64,000 nucleotides of DNA from Microcoleus sp. CAWBG506. Lineage in GTDB: Bacteria > Cyanobacteriota > Cyanobacteriia > Cyanobacteriales > Microcoleaceae. The stretch spans positions 90,020-154,019 of the forward strand of contig JAHREW010000012.1 in assembly GCA_020883125.1 (NCBI GenBank). Direction: 5' to 3'. This document shows positions 42,674 to 51,562 of this stretch, in pieces. Made by a program: the position numbers and the translations under genes. The notes beneath the pieces were generated by a model, which was not told the origin of the DNA, ran no database searches, and worked only from the letters and a program-made list of their open reading frames with translations. Positions within the stretch are counted from its first letter, which is position 1. Every line of letters begins with the position of its first letter.

Positions 42674-45600
42674 TTACCTCACAAGTTTCTGCGGAACTAA
42701 ATATGTTACCGCCAAAGGAAACAATCGCGGGGTTGGATTAGCAAATCTCGCCCTAATTACCGCCGTTTCCTGTTCAATCTCGCGAGGAATTTGCTCAATC
42801 CTCAACCTTAAACTATTGACATTGCGCTCAAATTGTGATTTTTCCTCCGTATTAAATAACTCCAATTGCTTAAACTCCGGTTCCTCAAACTCTTTTTCAA
42901 TACTAAGCTTTAACTCAGTTAAAATAGCCGTAATATCCGCCACCTCTTTATCAGCACGGTTCTGCAAAGCCCGTTGTAAACTAGCAGTTCTATCATTCAT
43001 CCGCGCCTGCAAACTTTTCAGCAATTCATCGGCATAATTCGGCCAAAAATTTGCTAATTTTTGTTGAACGCTATCTGGCGCTGCGTCTGGTAAAACTGCA
43101 TTTAACGCCCCTTGCAATTGCATCCCTTTTAACCGGGTAAATTTCCCATCCTTCAACATTCCCCCCGCCGCAATCACCTCTTCATGTAACCGCTGTTGGT
43201 CGCTTCCTAAAATCACCAATCTACCATAAGCAACCACCGCCGGAGTTTCCAACCCAGAACTAGCAGAAACTAACCTCGCCGTCACGCGATGCAAGCATTT
43301 TCTTTCCTCCCCAGACCACACCTCAGCCCGCAACAAGCGCAAACACATTTGTACTAACCGATGATTCAAATGTGCTAACACCACATTATCTTTACCCTGG
43401 GCTAATTCCGGGTCAAAAACAATGGGGCGAATCGCCTTGGTATGGGGATGGGCTAAGCCTTCGCTACACATCGCCCAACTGCTTTTTAGGGCTGGTAAAT
43501 AAAAAGCTTTTCCGTTTAAACCTGCTATCTGAGTTTCTATCAGCGGCGGTTGTTCTGCTAACTCTAACCCAATTTTTACTACTGATTCTATATTATCAGG
43601 AGTCAACCGTAAATTTTGGCGAGTTTCGTTTAATTGTTCCCGCAATTTATCAATCTGTTCTCTCACTTTGCGCTCAAACTTTAACATCCGTCGCACAGGT
43701 TCCGATTCCCGTTCAGATTTGCTAGTATCTAAAGTAGTCCGATATCCTAACATTGCTTCTTCTACTTGCTGGGCAATCACCATGCCCACTTTACCCAAAT
43801 CTTCTCTGATATTATTAACTTTTAATGCCGCCCGCATTAAAAATTCTAAATCACCTTCTAAATCACCCGGTTTAGTTCCCGTTACCGAATTTTGTTGATA
43901 ATCTTTGCCGACAAAATGATAAACTAAAACCTCCTGAGCTTTTTGTCCGTGACGGTCAATTCTGCCATTCCGCTGTTCCATCCGATTCGGATTCCAAGGA
44001 ATTTCATAATGAATCAACTTAGAACAATAATTCTGTAAATCTAACCCTTCCGAAGCTGCATCAGTTGCCAGTAAAATCCGCACAGGGGAAATATCAGGGT
44101 CGGTTTGAAAAGCTGCTTTGACTTTTTCCCTATCTTCCGAAACCATCCCGCCATAAAGAGTCATCAATCTGTCTCCTTCGATTAATCTTTCGGCTGCTAA
44201 TAAATTATACAACCATTTTTGAGTAGCGCGATATTCGGTGAAAATAATAACCCGTTGTTTTGACCATTTCCCATTAGGTTTGATCTGAGTATGAATCCAA
44301 TTCAATAACTCTTGAGCTTTGGCATCCGGTCGTTTGGCGGCATCTTCTGCCCATTGTCGCATTTCTTGTAATAATTGTTGTTCTGCTGCCGAAAGTGGGC
44401 GAAACAACCTGCTAGTATTAGTAATTGCCTCATCGGTTGCTTCTTCGTAAACCGCATCATCGGCAAATTCTTCTTCAACTTGCTCTAATTGACGGCGTAA
44501 AATTCCTTCAGTTGGTCGTGATAAAGTGGTAGCAGTCCGGCGGCGGGCAGAAGTTAAAGATTTTTCGTGCTGGGCTAAGGTAATCGCAAAAGCTTCTGGT
44601 GAAGAAAACAAGCGTTTTTTTAACAGTTTCAAAACAAATTCAGTGGCATACTTTTCTGTATTATCTGCCACACCTTTACGACGTAATTCGGTGTAATGTT
44701 TTAAAGCTGCGTGCGCCCTCCGTTCTCCGGCGGGATAATCTACTAAAATAGGGGCTAAATTCCTTACGGGAAATAGAGGCGAACCATCCCAGTTTTGCAT
44801 CTCCTGTTTCAGTCGCCGCACCATGACAACTTGCAGTTGGTTTTTGTCAGGAGAAACACCCCTAGCAAATCTTTGGGAGTCTAACAGTTCTAATAAGGCG
44901 GTGAAACTTTCGGGATAACCGTTATGGGGGGTTGCGGTTAAAAATAATTTGTGTTCAAAATGAGGAACTAATAATCTAATTGTAGTCGTTCGGAGCGAGT
45001 CAACTGCATATTTTCCGCCGCCGGATGGGGCGACGTTGTGCGCTTCATCGACAATCAGCAAGTCAAAACGGCGGGGATAGAGGGGTTCGCCTTCGGCGGG
45101 GAGGAGTTCGCGAAAAAGACGCAGGGGGCGATCGCGCTTGATAAAATCGATCGAAGTAATCAATCTGGGAAAATGTTGCCAAGGATTAACATGAATCCCG
45201 CGAGAACGCCGTAACTCCTTCATCAGATTACTATCCACAATCCGAAAATCTAAACCAAATTTATCCCGCATTTGGTCGCGCCATTGAATTTGTAGGGCTG
45301 AAGGGCAGATAATCAAAATGCGACGGCAACGATGGCGAATTGTCAACTCCTGCGCGACTAATCCCGCCTCAATGGTTTTCCCTAATCCTACATCATCAGC
45401 AATTAGTAAGTTAACGCGGGGCATTTGAATGGCACGCACAACGGGGTCAAGTTGATAATCTTCAATATCAATACCGCTGCGAAAGGGAGATTGTATAGTA
45501 CGAATATCAGCAGTTGAAGCGCCCCCCCAGCGTACCGCATCCAAAAAAGCGTCTAATTTGGCGGGTTCATCAAAACCTGTAGGTGGCGGTAGTTCCATCC

Positions 45601-45826
45601 GTTCGCGAATAAAAGCCCCCGGTTCTAATTCCCAGATTACCTGTAATTCTTCTCCCAAAGCATCATCTTCCACAGAGGAAAGCATCACCAGGTTTTGCAA
45701 CTGCTGTAACCCTGGTAGCATGGGATTAACAGGTATGGCGCTGGGGCGAATGTCGGTGACGACGTACTGGCGCGATCGCACTTTGACTAACTGACCCAGT
45801 TCTGGAATTGCTCTAGTTAAACTCAT
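42674..45826 (-). CDS. drmD: DISARM class 1 SNF2-family helicase DrmD
   Basis: A 1050-residue SNF2-like ATPase. Walker A is IADDVGLGKTIEAGL (about 142-155), the DEAH box is LLIVDEAHN (about 255-263), LTATPHNGYPESF is motif III, and the C-terminal helicase motifs include LLATDAASEGLDLQ and PWNPNRMEQRNGRIDRHGQ. DrmD defines class 1 DISARM. A GAGGA-type RBS precedes ATG at 45826. An internal EFKQLELF sequence lies near the C terminus (about residue 990) in a coiled-coil-like segment and matches the clamp consensus QLxLF. It is the first gene of the locus, transcribed from a region with HIP1 sites. Confidence 0.9.
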   Translation of the reverse strand: MSLTRAIPELGQLVKVRSRQYVVTDIRPSAIPVNPMLPGLQQLQNLVMLSSVEDDALGEELQVIWELEPGAFIRERMELPPPTGFDEPAKLDAFLDAVRWGGASTADIRTIQSPFRSGIDIEDYQLDPVVRAIQMPRVNLLIADDVGLGKTIEAGLVAQELTIRHRCRRILIICPSALQIQWRDQMRDKFGLDFRIVDSNLMKELRRSRGIHVNPWQHFPRLITSIDFIKRDRPLRLFRELLPAEGEPLYPRRFDLLIVDEAHNVAPSGGGKYAVDSLRTTTIRLLVPHFEHKLFLTATPHNGYPESFTALLELLDSQRFARGVSPDKNQLQVVMVRRLKQEMQNWDGSPLFPVRNLAPILVDYPAGERRAHAALKHYTELRRKGVADNTEKYATEFVLKLLKKRLFSSPEAFAITLAQHEKSLTSARRRTATTLSRPTEGILRRQLEQVEEEFADDAVYEEATDEAITNTSRLFRPLSAAEQQLLQEMRQWAEDAAKRPDAKAQELLNWIHTQIKPNGKWSKQRVIIFTEYRATQKWLYNLLAAERLIEGDRLMTLYGGMVSEDREKVKAAFQTDPDISPVRILLATDAASEGLDLQNYCSKLIHYEIPWNPNRMEQRNGRIDRHGQKAQEVLVYHFVGKDYQQNSVTGTKPGDLEGDLEFLMRAALKVNNIREDLGKVGMVIAQQVEEAMLGYRTTLDTSKSERESEPVRRMLKFERKVREQIDKLREQLNETRQNLRLTPDNIESVVKIGLELAEQPPLIETQIAGLNGKAFYLPALKSSWAMCSEGLAHPHTKAIRPIVFDPELAQGKDNVVLAHLNHRLVQMCLRLLRAEVWSGEERKCLHRVTARLVSASSGLETPAVVAYGRLVILGSDQQRLHEEVIAAGGMLKDGKFTRLKGMQLQGALNAVLPDAAPDSVQQKLANFWPNYADELLKSLQARMNDRTASLQRALQNRADKEVADITAILTELKLSIEKEFEEPEFKQLELFNTEEKSQFERNVNSLRLRIEQIPREIEQETAVIRARFANPTPRLFPLAVTYLVPQKLVR

Positions 45827-46029
45827 ACCATCCTCTGGAAAACTTTGGCACTACTTCCGTCTGTGTGGCACTGTTTTAAGTTGGTGCAACTTTTTTGGTG
45901 AGATAAAGAGTGCGATCGCAACCTAACAATTTTCTCAGTTTTTAGTCCCGTATTGGTATTGTACTCCATCCTATTGTTATATAATTATTGTCATCCCCCT
46001 TGAGTATGATTAAAAAACTAGCACATTTC

Positions 46030-46128
46030 AAGGGCGATCGTCTGGTCAGACTGCAAGCAAGTAGGAGTAGCTAGCGTTCGACGGTTTGCGCTCAGCCGGA
46101 ACCGTCGAAGTCCGCAGGCATCGCCCTT
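46030..46128. other. Structured ~100-base intergenic element
   Basis: The outer stem AAGGGCGAT (46030-46038)/ATCGCCCTT (46120-46128) encloses a small hairpin GTCTG-GT-CAGAC (46040-46051) and a longer one TTCGACGGTT (46077-46086)/AACCGTCGAA (46100-46109). The nesting would fold as a three-way junction in RNA or single-stranded DNA. It lies between drmD and the helicase gene with no protein-coding signal. It may be a small RNA, a palindromic repeat or an integration site. It is not a tRNA: no CCA/anticodon layout is seen. Confidence 0.4.
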
Positions 46129-46166
46129 AAACTCTAAAAGTGCCATTCAGCCAATATAAACTAGGC

Positions 46167-47564
46167 TTACTTAGTAACAAAAACCCGCTGCTTCGCACGA
46201 CTACAACTCACGTACATAAGCTGATTGTGCGCTCGAATACTGTCGCGGTATTCTTTAACAAATTGATGTTTTTTACAAGGGAAAACTTGAGCAAGATACA
46301 GCAATTTAGTAGCAACTTTTCTGCCGATATCACTGCTGTCAATTCCCACCTCCGTGAAAGTAGATCCTTGAGAATTATGCACAGTAATTGCCCAACAATT
46401 TCTCATGTCTGCAAAGATTTCACAATGGTTATACCATGCTTTCCATAAGCTTGGATTGCTTTTAGCATTTTGCAGCAACCTAGCATTGTCCTGTTGGAAT
46501 CGGCAAGCGTCACTTTCGTGGAGGATGTAAATTTGGCGTTGGTCGCCTGCATCGGTTTTAACCTGGAGATTCCAGGCTTTATAGCCAGAGTACCTATCCT
46601 CTTGAAATTCGGCAATTTCCACTTCTGCTGATGTGGGCAGGATGACGGTTTTGCCGTCGGGAGCAATAACGGGAGCTTTAGCAATCAACCTCTCTCCAAT
46701 AATAAATCTGGGAGCATTTTTTCCGTAGATTTTGGCTCTGATTTTGCTATTCCAGTAGGCGACGCGCTCGTTAGTGTAGCAGAGGATGCGAAAGCAATCA
46801 GGGTCTTGAGGGAAAGTAGAAGAGAACTTTTTTAAGGCGTATTTCAGCAGCGTTTTTTCTCTGACTAAGAAGGCTCCGTTTTTTTTATCAAGGCTGAATT
46901 TGGAGAAGGGTTTGAACGCCTCTTTGCTCTTGACAGCCGTGCGGCAAGCTGTTACGAATTCTAGCAGGGGGCTGCCCGCACCTTGCCTGACGACCTCTGT
47001 TAAAACGGCTTTTTCAGGCACGCTGAAGGATTGAGATTTTTTCTCTTCTATTTCGCCATTGTTAACAGGAGGCAATTGTGCGGGGTCGCCCATAACAATA
47101 AGCTGCCGATTGCTGCCGATGAGTAAAGCGCTAGCAATTCTTTCTTGAATGATATTCCAGAGTTCTGTTGTCACCATACTGCACTCATCGAGAAAGATGG
47201 TGTCGTACAGGTGAAGGAAAGAAGGAGAAACTTGTTTGAGGATTTTATTTTGCCCCTGTTTAACTGGAGCTAATCCTAGTAGTTGGTGGATGGTCATAAA
47301 GTCTACTCCTCTCAGTCCTTTTTCAGCAGCCATCCGTCGCAATACGCCTACAGCTTTATTGGTGGGAGCGGTGAAAGCGACTCTCTTTCCGGCGCTGACT
47401 AATTGTTCTGCTACCAGGTTGACAAGGGTTGATTTTCCCGTACCTGCATATCCAAATAGCCCGAATACCCGTTTAGAACTTGCTACAAATTGTTCGAGGA
47501 GTTGGAGGGCGTTGTTTTGTTGAGAAGTTAATTGAAAATTCGGTTTTACCAGTGTTTGAATCAT
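46167..47564 (-). CDS. SF1B helicase, Dda/RecD2-like
   Basis: A 465-residue helicase. Walker A GYAGTGKST (38-46), GKRVAFTAPTNKAVGVLRR (motif Ia), FLDECSMV (motif II), MGDPAQLPPV (motif III), TEVVRQ, and the C-terminal TVHNSQGSTF (motif V) and YVSCSRAKQRV (motif VI) are in order. This short RecD-like helicase resembles phage T4 Dda, which travels 5'-3' and helps start replication; it lacks the long N-terminal domain of RecD2. It is flanked by MITEs upstream and the structured element downstream. A role in plasmid replication or recombination restart is inferred. Confidence 0.85.
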   Translation of the reverse strand: MIQTLVKPNFQLTSQQNNALQLLEQFVASSKRVFGLFGYAGTGKSTLVNLVAEQLVSAGKRVAFTAPTNKAVGVLRRMAAEKGLRGVDFMTIHQLLGLAPVKQGQNKILKQVSPSFLHLYDTIFLDECSMVTTELWNIIQERIASALLIGSNRQLIVMGDPAQLPPVNNGEIEEKKSQSFSVPEKAVLTEVVRQGAGSPLLEFVTACRTAVKSKEAFKPFSKFSLDKKNGAFLVREKTLLKYALKKFSSTFPQDPDCFRILCYTNERVAYWNSKIRAKIYGKNAPRFIIGERLIAKAPVIAPDGKTVILPTSAEVEIAEFQEDRYSGYKAWNLQVKTDAGDQRQIYILHESDACRFQQDNARLLQNAKSNPSLWKAWYNHCEIFADMRNCWAITVHNSQGSTFTEVGIDSSDIGRKVATKLLYLAQVFPCKKHQFVKEYRDSIRAHNQLMYVSCSRAKQRVFVTK

Positions 47565-47634
47565 AGGGTTGGTTTCTTCTACTATCTTTCAAACACTAAT
47601 CAGCGGTAGCTGAAATTTACACAATAATTAATTC

Positions 47635-47725
47635 AGGACTTACGCAAGAACAACGTATTTCTGTCATTACGAGGGTCGTGAAGTAATCGCAAAGCCTTGT
47701 TACACCGTTACAATGCGTAAGTCCT
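47635..47725. repeat. MITE-like element, 12-base terminal inverted repeats
   Basis: AGGACTTACGCA (47635-47646) and TGCGTAAGTCCT (47714-47725) are perfect inverted repeats bounding 91 bp without a gene. This terminus is common in filamentous cyanobacterial genomes (from memory). Confidence 0.6.
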
Positions 47726-47758
47726 ATAATTGATGGAGACGATAATAATAACTCTAAC

Positions 47759-47850
47759 AGGACTTACGCATAACCTCTATATGTAGGGTGAGCCATAAGC
47801 ACCTTACCGCTACCAATAGTGTATTTAAACACTTGGGGCGTAAGTCTTGT
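47759..47850. repeat. Second MITE-like element with the same terminus
   Basis: AGGACTTACGCA (47759-47770) and an imperfect GCGTAAGTCTT (47839-47849) bound about 91 bp; a further half-end (TAGGACTTATGCA) is at about 47896. The two elements have different interiors. Confidence 0.5.
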
Positions 47851-48029
47851 ATAATTTGTTCTGTTGATTTGACTGCTACTCAATTTTTCCATAGTTAGGA
47901 CTTATGCACCCATCAAAAACTCTCCCAGTTATCAGTTGGATTGATAACTAGGAGAAATTGTGGAGAAGCGGAGTTATTAATCTAATGCAGGTACTTTGAC
48001 TAATTCGACTTCAAAATAAGTTTTGCCCA

Positions 48030-48224
48030 TCAATCTTGAGGCAAAACAGGCTGTTCTTGACTATCAAAAATAATCACAAATGTGCGATGTTTAACCAACC
48101 GTTGCAAAACCCGCAGATGCTCATCTGCATCGTTTCTCTTGCGAAATCGCGCCACAACAATACGCTGGCAATTAGGAAGTAAGCGAATTAAGCACCACGG
48201 GTGCAACTTCTCAAAATAGGTCAT
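48030..48224 (-). CDS. Small conserved hypothetical protein
   Basis: A 64-residue basic protein (MTYFEKLHPWCLIRLLPNCQ; ADEHLRVLQRLVKHRTFVIIFD). A strong AGGAGG lies 6-7 bases before the ATG, which supports expression. I do not recognise it; its size and pattern (basic N-terminal half, strand-helix-strand C-terminal half) would fit a small plasmid regulator. It is downstream of another short, well-started reading frame on the same strand. Confidence 0.5.
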   Translation of the reverse strand: MTYFEKLHPWCLIRLLPNCQRIVVARFRKRNDADEHLRVLQRLVKHRTFVIIFDSQEQPVLPQD

Positions 48225-48359
48225 TTTAACCTCCTGATAACAGTAACAAATTGTGTTGGTGTTTGATTACCTGCCATTACCTTAATTGAAACAATATTGT
48301 CGAAGACAGGTCACGGTGATATTGACAATTGACTATATTTGTGCTGAAACCAGCTCAAA

Positions 48360-48557
48360 TTATTTTTTGATGCTGAAAAGGCTTGATGTGTATAAAATCA
48401 AAAACAATAGTGGGTTCTCCTGAGTTTGTAGTGATAAGCAAACCGCATATCCTGACTCCGAGGGCATCACAGAATCGCGAACAGTTGTGCCTGATACCGC
48501 ATCCACCATCAAGTCAGGAGAGCCCAATAGTGGCGCGTCTATTTGGAAATGAGGCAT
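48360..48557 (-). CDS. Short hypothetical protein
   Basis: A 65-residue frame starting at MPHFQIDAPLLGSPDLMVDA. GAGGAG lies about 8 bases before the ATG. The frame contains an imperfect inverted repeat (GGGTTCTCCTGA / TCAGGAGAGCCC) and flanking CAATAGTGG direct copies, so it may instead be a small mobile-element relic. No family is recognised. Confidence 0.3.
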   Translation of the reverse strand: MPHFQIDAPLLGSPDLMVDAVSGTTVRDSVMPSESGYAVCLSLQTQENPLLFLILYTSSLFSIKK

Positions 48558-48568
48558 TAGAAATCTCC

Positions 48569-49936
48569 TCAGAAACTCGCAGGGGAGAAGGGGAGAAGGG
48601 GAGAGGGGGAGAAAGAGTTTCTTTGATCCATAACGGGTGCTGGGCCTCCTTGACAACTCCCCAGCCCTTTCATAGACGGGGATTCATAAGACCATAATTT
48701 AAGTCTTACGGGTGCTGACAAATCACCCCTACCAACTCCACTTAGATCGAGTCCAAGTATTGTTGCTACTTTACGGCCAATGTTTGCACACCCATTGCAG
48801 TCTGCATTGACTAGCCACCCCTTCGCTGTCCGATATAATCCACGTTTAATTCTTGTTCCAGAAGCTTTCCACCCTTCGGGTTTCGCACCGATTGTAGGCA
48901 GTTCGTCAGCATCTAGAAAAGAAGTTTTCGAGGTATAGGATTCTTCAGTTTCAACGAATTTGATTCCGTACTGTTCGCACAGTTGAGCAATTCTATCTTT
49001 TAACCTACCCGTGGGAATCTGAACAAATTTTTGATTCGTATTTGTACCCAGATTTATCGAATCTTTCTGATTCTTGTTCCATCCAAATATGACTGTACCA
49101 ATCTTGGACGATACACAATGATTGATGACCTTACGAGCAGCTTTATTGACCGCATCCCGCATTGTTCTATTTCTGCTTTCGGTCAGCCGTTCCAGTCTGT
49201 TCGACCAGAATCCATTGTCTTTTCCAGACATCAAGGTTGCCACTCGTTTGTTATAGCCTTGGTTGATGGACTTGAGATGCCTTCCGTCTACGATAAATGA
49301 AGTTCCAATATTGCTAACACAAGTTATCCAGTTATCCATCCCATGATCTATCATCAACACAGAATCAAAGTTCACATCGGATTGGACAGCTTCTTTTTGG
49401 TAAACCAATTCCAGATAGAAACATCCGTTTCTGGGTAAAATCCTGTACTCTCGAATACAAGAATGCTCTAAATTAGATGGCATGGGCAGATAGAACGCAT
49501 CTATGCCAAACCAAGCTCTAACTTGCTTCCCTAAAGGAAATCGCAACATTCCATTTTTTAATTTGACCGATCTACCTGTAAATGTAACCAGTGCTAATCC
49601 GCCTTGTCTGTATCCAGGAAGTCTTGGACGTTGCGTCACCGTCCCTTCTTTGATTCCCGTCAGTAAGCCCAAATAGGACTTGAAAGACTCAGCAACGCTA
49701 GTTAATATCTGTTGTGCGGTATCTGAATAGAAAGCTTTGTAGTGGATGTTCTGATTTTCTGTTCCCAATACCTTGTGTAGCTTAGCTCTATTTGGAACTT
49801 TCCCTGTCTTAAAGAAGAGTTGTCGGGAATAGTAAACTCCACAATTGATTAATTTAGATGCTTCACTACACAGGAATTCTAAGACTGCTTTCAAGTCTTT
49901 GCCTGGACTGATTAGATTTTGCTGGCATCCATACAT
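48569..49936 (-). CDS. tnpB: TnpB RNA-guided nuclease of an IS200/IS605-type element (zinc-finger-less)
   Basis: A 455-residue TnpB. The RuvC triad is visible: D197 (MIDHGMDNW), E332 (VETEESYTSK) and D379 (NADCNGCANIGRK). The zinc-ribbon CxxC pairs found in most TnpBs between the last two residues are missing; this stretch reads LPTIGAKPEGWKASG. The N-terminal helical domain is about 190 residues. The C-terminal tail overlaps the presumed guide-RNA (omega-RNA) region at the right end of the element, where hairpin ends (GACAACTCCCCAGCC / GACGGGGATTC) lie at about 48645-48690. No tnpA partner is nearby, so it is an IS1341-type solo element. Confidence 0.85.
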   Translation of the reverse strand: MYGCQQNLISPGKDLKAVLEFLCSEASKLINCGVYYSRQLFFKTGKVPNRAKLHKVLGTENQNIHYKAFYSDTAQQILTSVAESFKSYLGLLTGIKEGTVTQRPRLPGYRQGGLALVTFTGRSVKLKNGMLRFPLGKQVRAWFGIDAFYLPMPSNLEHSCIREYRILPRNGCFYLELVYQKEAVQSDVNFDSVLMIDHGMDNWITCVSNIGTSFIVDGRHLKSINQGYNKRVATLMSGKDNGFWSNRLERLTESRNRTMRDAVNKAARKVINHCVSSKIGTVIFGWNKNQKDSINLGTNTNQKFVQIPTGRLKDRIAQLCEQYGIKFVETEESYTSKTSFLDADELPTIGAKPEGWKASGTRIKRGLYRTAKGWLVNADCNGCANIGRKVATILGLDLSGVGRGDLSAPVRLKLWSYESPSMKGLGSCQGGPAPVMDQRNSFSPSPLLPFSPASF

Positions 49937-50095
49937 TCTGTTTTCCTCCTTGGTTTATATTAGCATAGTAGTCGCAATTCAATGGTAAAATATGCCTACA
50001 CAACAACCAATAAAAAAAATATTGAAGGCGGTTGAAACCGCTACCGAGTTCCTCCCCATGTCTAAAGCCAGGGGCTTCCCTCTCGTTTTTTGGTG
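48640..50095 (-). mobile_element. IS200/IS605-type (IS1341-like) element carrying tnpB
   Basis: Approximate limits. The gene-proximal end holds the guide-RNA-like hairpins at about 48645-48690. The upstream end is probably near GAGTTCCTCCCCATGTC (about 50046-50095), where CCTCCCC and AGGGGCTTCCC can pair. Exact termini cannot be set without comparison to an empty site. Confidence 0.4.
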
Positions 50096-50172
50096 AAACG
50101 CTTTGAAGTTTATCAATTTGAGAAAACGCGGGCAATTGTTCAATGCACTAATTTCAAGCAGACGCGCCACTA

Positions 50173-50487
50173 CTAATGCACGCTATTATCTTCAGAAAGC
50201 CGACATAGCAAGGTTGCCAGTGCCTCTGGAATTTCCTCAAAATGTTCTAGCAGAAAGTCCATTACTGCCAAATGGCGCAAATCAACAGCAGTAGGAAATC
50301 TTCGATTTTTTCCCTTTTTAAACCAACCCCGCACTGTAGAATTAGAACGGGAACAAATAAAAGCGATTTCCTCGTAACTCACCGCCCACTTGCCATAAAA
50401 CTGCTTCGGCGTCATTCCCAATTGGCATTGGCTGTAAGCTGCAATTAAATTGCGCTCTCTATCTGTCAAAGTCTGCAGCTTTTTCAT
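50173..50487 (-). CDS. Small helix-turn-helix protein
   Basis: A roughly 104-residue protein starting at MKKLQTLTDRERN (50487). The helix-turn-helix is seen as KWAVSYEEIAFICSRSNSTVRGWFKKGKNRR, like Xre or transposase-type HTHs, followed by a helical part (DLRHLAVMDFLLEHFEEIPEALATLL). It could be a plasmid copy or transfer regulator. It overlaps the end of the upstream 124-aa gene by about 29 bases. Confidence 0.5.
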   Translation of the reverse strand: MKKLQTLTDRERNLIAAYSQCQLGMTPKQFYGKWAVSYEEIAFICSRSNSTVRGWFKKGKNRRFPTAVDLRHLAVMDFLLEHFEEIPEALATLLCRLSEDNSVH

Positions 50488-50806
50488 CCTCAAACCCCTC
50501 CAAATCTTCCTCCCACGCCGTATCAAACTGACACCAAGCTGCGCTCTTGGAATTAGCAGCCAGCCAAATTATGTAGCACCACATCCAACAGTACCGGCGC
50601 GGTTCGCAGTTGTAAAATTTGCCAATAACTATCCCCCAATCAGCTTCTTCGCCAACACCCGTCCAGCGCACCATCTCCCCGCACTCAAAGCGCGGCGTGT
50701 GAATTTTGGCAAAATTAGCAGGCAATTCGATTGAAGGTGGCATCCCCTTCAAATCTCTTAGCAACAGCGCCGAAATCAAATCTCGACTTCCTTTTAAGAT
50801 TGACAT
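50459..50806 (-). CDS. Hypothetical protein with SH3-like segment
   Basis: About 115 residues from MSILKGSRDLISALLLRD. The part FECGEMVRWTGVGEEADWGIVIGKFYN looks like a small beta barrel (SH3/KOW-type) domain; the C terminus is acidic. Not recognised. The start at 50833 is possible too. It is followed by, and partly overlaps, the helix-turn-helix gene. Confidence 0.45.
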   Translation of the reverse strand: MSILKGSRDLISALLLRDLKGMPPSIELPANFAKIHTPRFECGEMVRWTGVGEEADWGIVIGKFYNCEPRRYCWMWCYIIWLAANSKSAAWCQFDTAWEEDLEGFEDEKAADFDR

Positions 50807-50906
50807 AAGTTCATAGCTGTGAATCGATTGCACCTGACTTTTTTTGACAGGTTTTCCGGCAAATTTCTTGATAAAGAAATTGCAGCGCGATATTCCCCTA
50901 AATCAA

Positions 50907-51479
50907 TCAACTGAAATCAAGCTGTGTAAATTCCTTTCTCCGGCATAATTGCCCTGTTTTGAAATTAAATGCTAAGCCGTGACCCGGGCAGGTTCCTAAA
51001 TTAGGGTGCTTGGTATTTGGCAAAAGTTTATAACCTTTGTGGGGGCAAATATTACCAGGCAGCAAGGAGCAATTCGAGTAAGCTTCCTCCAAGCGTGGCA
51101 AGAAGTTGTAGTCGGCTGAAAGGATTGGTATATTGCGGTAGCACAAGCGCACCACTTGTTTTATTTCGATCACTTCACAAGCTAATTGAACTCGTGCTTG
51201 CCAATCTTCAGCCGTTTCCCCATCTGTGAAGAATAAGTTGATAAGTCGGTCATGCCAAAAGCGAAAGTCAAAGTGATAGTGGAGCGGTTCAAATTTGAGA
51301 ATCTCTGCATCAGAGTGCGGTCGCTCAGGAAGTATAGGAATCCATAAAGGGATGACTTTCCCTGGAAATCTTGATTCAAAACTGGGAGGACAACAGCTTT
51401 TAACGCATTGTACAAGCGCTCTTTCTCCAATTGCTACTACTTGATTCTGTGTTTTTAATTTTGTTACGGAAATAGGCAT
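50907..51479 (-). CDS. Rieske [2Fe-2S] domain protein
   Basis: A 190-residue protein whose last third carries a complete Rieske motif: C145-P-H147, 16 residues, then C164-P-G-H167 (CPHKGY ... CPGHGLAFNFKTGQL). The N-terminal 140 residues are not recognised and have no membrane anchor, so this is not a bc1/b6f subunit. The domain resembles ferredoxin-type Rieske components of oxygenases, with a separate N-terminal substrate or partner domain. No oxygenase or reductase lies close by. It is odd cargo in a small-gene stretch of a plasmid. Confidence 0.65.
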   Translation of the reverse strand: MPISVTKLKTQNQVVAIGERALVQCVKSCCPPSFESRFPGKVIPLWIPILPERPHSDAEILKFEPLHYHFDFRFWHDRLINLFFTDGETAEDWQARVQLACEVIEIKQVVRLCYRNIPILSADYNFLPRLEEAYSNCSLLPGNICPHKGYKLLPNTKHPNLGTCPGHGLAFNFKTGQLCRRKEFTQLDFS

Positions 51480-51562
51480 AGTTTTTGGTAATTAATTAGT
51501 GTTGCTAGAAATTGGCAATAATACCAATTCCTTTCATAGTTACAAGGAAATATTACGTTCGT

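Noticed and set aside
46030..46128. tRNA or tmRNA
   Set aside because: The stems nest, but no acceptor/anticodon arrangement, conserved T-loop or CCA end fits a tRNA.
48225..48560. CRISPR array
   Set aside because: Repeated words here are inverted or single direct pairs with no regular repeat-spacer spacing.
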